Source: Ruminococcus sp. (GTDB lineage Bacteria > Bacillota > Clostridia > Oscillospirales > Acutalibacteraceae). Taken from it: a stretch of 7,097 bases of DNA. The translations under genes were made by a program, and so were the position numbers. The stretch covers positions 1 to 7,097 of the forward strand of contig JAFVVB010000015.1 of NCBI GenBank assembly GCA_017502425.1, in the 5' to 3' direction. The notes under the pieces were generated by a model. It was given only the letters and a program-made list of their open reading frames with translations. It made no database searches and had not been told where the DNA came from. This document shows, one piece after another, positions 6,017 through 7,097 of the stretch (within the stretch, counting starts at the first letter, position 1; every line of letters starts with the position of its first letter).

Positions 6017-6895
6017 ATTTTTCGGTGCGATATTAATGATAATAATCGACCCTATCACAAGCGCTATTCCGATGTATCCGTACGGAAATTCCACCGCCTC
6101 ACTAAAGAGCACAGCACCCGTAATCGTAGCCACTACCGGTTCAATCGACGCAACTATCGATGCTGTACTCGGTCTTATGTATTTTAAAGATAAAGTGTAT
6201 GTAACATACGGCAAAACGCTCGATAAAACACCGAACATTATGCAGAAAAACAGACTTTCTGTACTTTCACTCATGAGTGTGAAAACAGGCTTTGCATCAA
6301 TGAGTAAAAAAGATGCTATCGCTGAAAACATAAAAGTATACAGCGTAACCGTCAGCGGGCTGTAATTTCTAATAAGTGCAAGTCGAGAGAATATCGAATA
6401 CAGCGCGTAGCACACTCCCGACATAAGTCCGTATGCTACCGAAACGACGCTTATAGTAGTGCTTTCTCTGAACACTCCCGTCACGAATAAGCACCCCAAA
6501 AACGCCATCACAAGCGATACTATTTTCAGCAACGTGAGCTTTTCTTTAAACAGCACCACCGAGAACATCATCACAAAAACAGGCGCAGTATAAAGCAGTA
6601 TCGATGCCACCGATAAAGAACTGTGCTCAATACATTTGAAGTAGCAAAACGAGAACACAGCCACGCTTACTACACCAGAGCCTAAAAAGCACCATAAATC
6701 ATTCAGTTTAATTTTAAAAAGTTTTCTGTCAAAAATGAGTGCAAAGAGTATAAATAAAACCGAAGACACAAACATTCTGATGAAAACTATCTGCATCGAG
6801 TCAATTCCCTTATGCTTGAGAGTACGCACAAAATACCCTATCATACCCCACAGCGTGCCGGCAACCACCACGAGCAAAACGGACAGCTTCTTCAC
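5996..6895 (-). CDS. EamA/DMT-family transporter (RhaT-like), about 10 membrane segments
   Basis: This is an inner-membrane permease of the drug/metabolite transporter superfamily, 299 aa, the usual length. Two EamA repeats are visible. The first (about 5-140) contains TLWGMIGYFVR near the start and the conserved LLYTAPVFVMMFSVVLFKEKLT block (100-121). The second (about 152-289) contains YALYSIFSRLA (163-173) and ASIEPVVATITGAVLFSEAV (249-268). Hydrophobic stretches suggest ten helices with both ends inside; the tail PKNKKGAHE is basic. Start: GTG at 6895 with GGAAGG 8 nt upstream. The nearby ATG at 6897 is immediately followed by TGA in its own frame, and the next in-frame Met (residue 18) would cut the first helix. 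It lies 4 nt after the upstream partial gene, so both are probably one transcript. Family members export amino acids, nucleotides or other metabolites; the substrate cannot be predicted. An asparaginase-like neighbour hints at amino-acid metabolism, weakly. Confidence 0.92.
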   Translation of the reverse strand: MKKLSVLLVVVAGTLWGMIGYFVRTLKHKGIDSMQIVFIRMFVSSVLFILFALIFDRKLFKIKLNDLWCFLGSGVVSVAVFSFCYFKCIEHSSLSVASILLYTAPVFVMMFSVVLFKEKLTLLKIVSLVMAFLGCLFVTGVFRESTTISVVSVAYGLMSGVCYALYSIFSRLALIRNYSPLTVTLYTFMFSAIASFLLIDAKPVFTLMSESTESLFFCIMFGVLSSVLPYVTYTLSLKYIRPSTASIVASIEPVVATITGAVLFSEAVEFPYGYIGIALVIGSIIIINIAPKNKKGAHE

Positions 6896-6899
6896 ATTC

Positions 6900-7097
6900 T
6901 TAACCTTCCAACATCAATTTCATATAAAGACACGCAGGCGACACATCGTACATTATCTTCGCTCCGTTTTCTTTAGCGAGAGTCAGCGACTGGTAATCCG
7001 TCTCTTTACTTTTCATTCCGCATATATAAAACGGCACATTCGCTTTTTTGCATCTTTTAATAAGAGATAACACCGAACTTTTCGAGTCATCAGTACA
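6900..7097 (-). CDS. C-terminal fragment of a probable asparaginase-family protein, start beyond right edge
   Basis: The minus-strand frame is open from the window edge (first full codon 7097-7095) to TAA at 6902-6900, giving 65 residues beginning CTDDSKSSVLSLIKRC and ending YMKLMLEG. Its composition is protein-like, it has normal codon use, and it abuts the transporter gene with a 4-nt gap, so it is a real gene end. The pattern I-K-x-C-x-x-x-N-V-P-F-Y-I near the front, a middle T-L-A-K-E-N-G-A-K, then Y-D-x-S-P-x-x-x-Y-M-K-L-M-L resembles the C-terminal subdomain of type I L-asparaginases, where a 'ENG-AI...DMTPEAAxxKLM' segment closes the protein. The catalytic Thr motifs would lie upstream, outside the window. 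The assignment is by eye on a short fragment; another Rossmann-like protein is possible. Confidence 0.55.
   Translation of the reverse strand, partial: CTDDSKSSVLSLIKRCKKANVPFYICGMKSKETDYQSLTLAKENGAKIMYDVSPACLYMKLMLEG
6904..6909 (-). promoter_or_regulatory. Ribosome binding site that fixes the GTG start of the transporter
   Basis: GGAAGG on the minus strand lies 8 nt before GTG at 6895, inside the final codons of the upstream gene. Its ideal spacing supports GTG as the start rather than the ATG two bases upstream, which is followed at once by TGA. Confidence 0.75.

Noticed and set aside
5948..6365. Plus-strand frames overlapping the transporter gene
   Set aside because: Antisense to a clear membrane protein; one runs through the terminator hairpin. 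Neither resembles a known protein.
6735..7070. Plus-strand 111-codon frame near the right end
   Set aside because: It lies opposite the transporter N-terminus and the asparaginase-like fragment, both better supported, and is of low-complexity antisense type.
1..7097. Defence system, prophage, transposon, CRISPR array or tRNA
   Set aside because: I found no nuclease/helicase/cyclase cassette, integrase, transposase, terminal inverted repeats, regularly spaced repeats or cloverleaf. All the DNA is explained by ordinary genes and short intergenic signals.

Overview
The window looks like chromosomal DNA from a low-G+C Gram-positive bacterium, most likely a gut-type member of the Clostridia (Ruminococcaceae/Lachnospiraceae-like). 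This is inferred from the AT-rich base composition, strong purine-rich Shine-Dalgarno sites, textbook sigma-A promoters, a class B sortase, LytR-CpsA-Psr (LCP) wall-polymer ligases and a lipobox-type lipoprotein. I cannot name the species. There is no sign of phage, transposon, CRISPR, tRNA or rRNA. Coding density is high and no gene-free stretch exceeds about 140 bases.

Left third (1-2827, plus strand): a cell-surface block. It holds the C-terminal part of an LCP protein cut by the left edge, then an intrinsic terminator, then a perfect-consensus promoter driving a class B sortase gene and a second, complete LCP gene that overlaps the sortase by 20 nt. A bidirectional hairpin terminator closes the unit. 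The two LCP proteins are clear paralogs flanking the sortase. LCP enzymes attach anionic glycopolymers to peptidoglycan and sortases attach proteins, so the block points to wall decoration. No sortase substrate is encoded here.

Middle (2828-6016): an AraC-family regulator on the minus strand is divergent from a two-gene plus-strand operon. The first operon gene encodes a secreted, probably lipid-anchored metallo-beta-lactamase-fold hydrolase of the ComEC/Rec2-like type with an Ada-like zinc-binding tail. The second encodes an FkbM-type methyltransferase with an N-terminal Rossmann-like domain. The two divergent promoters are back to back, with 18 nt between their -35 boxes, which is a plausible place for the AraC protein to act.

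Right third (5996-7097, minus strand): an EamA/DMT-family transporter with about ten membrane segments starts at GTG. It lies 4 nt downstream of a gene whose C-terminal 65 codons are in the window and resemble the end of an asparaginase-family protein. The two are probably co-transcribed. The transporter gene converges on the methyltransferase gene, and the terminator hairpin between them also encodes the last residues of the transporter.

I find no convincing evidence of an undescribed defence or mobile system. The points most worth a second look are the LCP-sortase-LCP arrangement, the extracellular ComEC-like hydrolase paired with a two-domain FkbM methyltransferase under a divergent AraC regulator, and the coding terminator hairpin.
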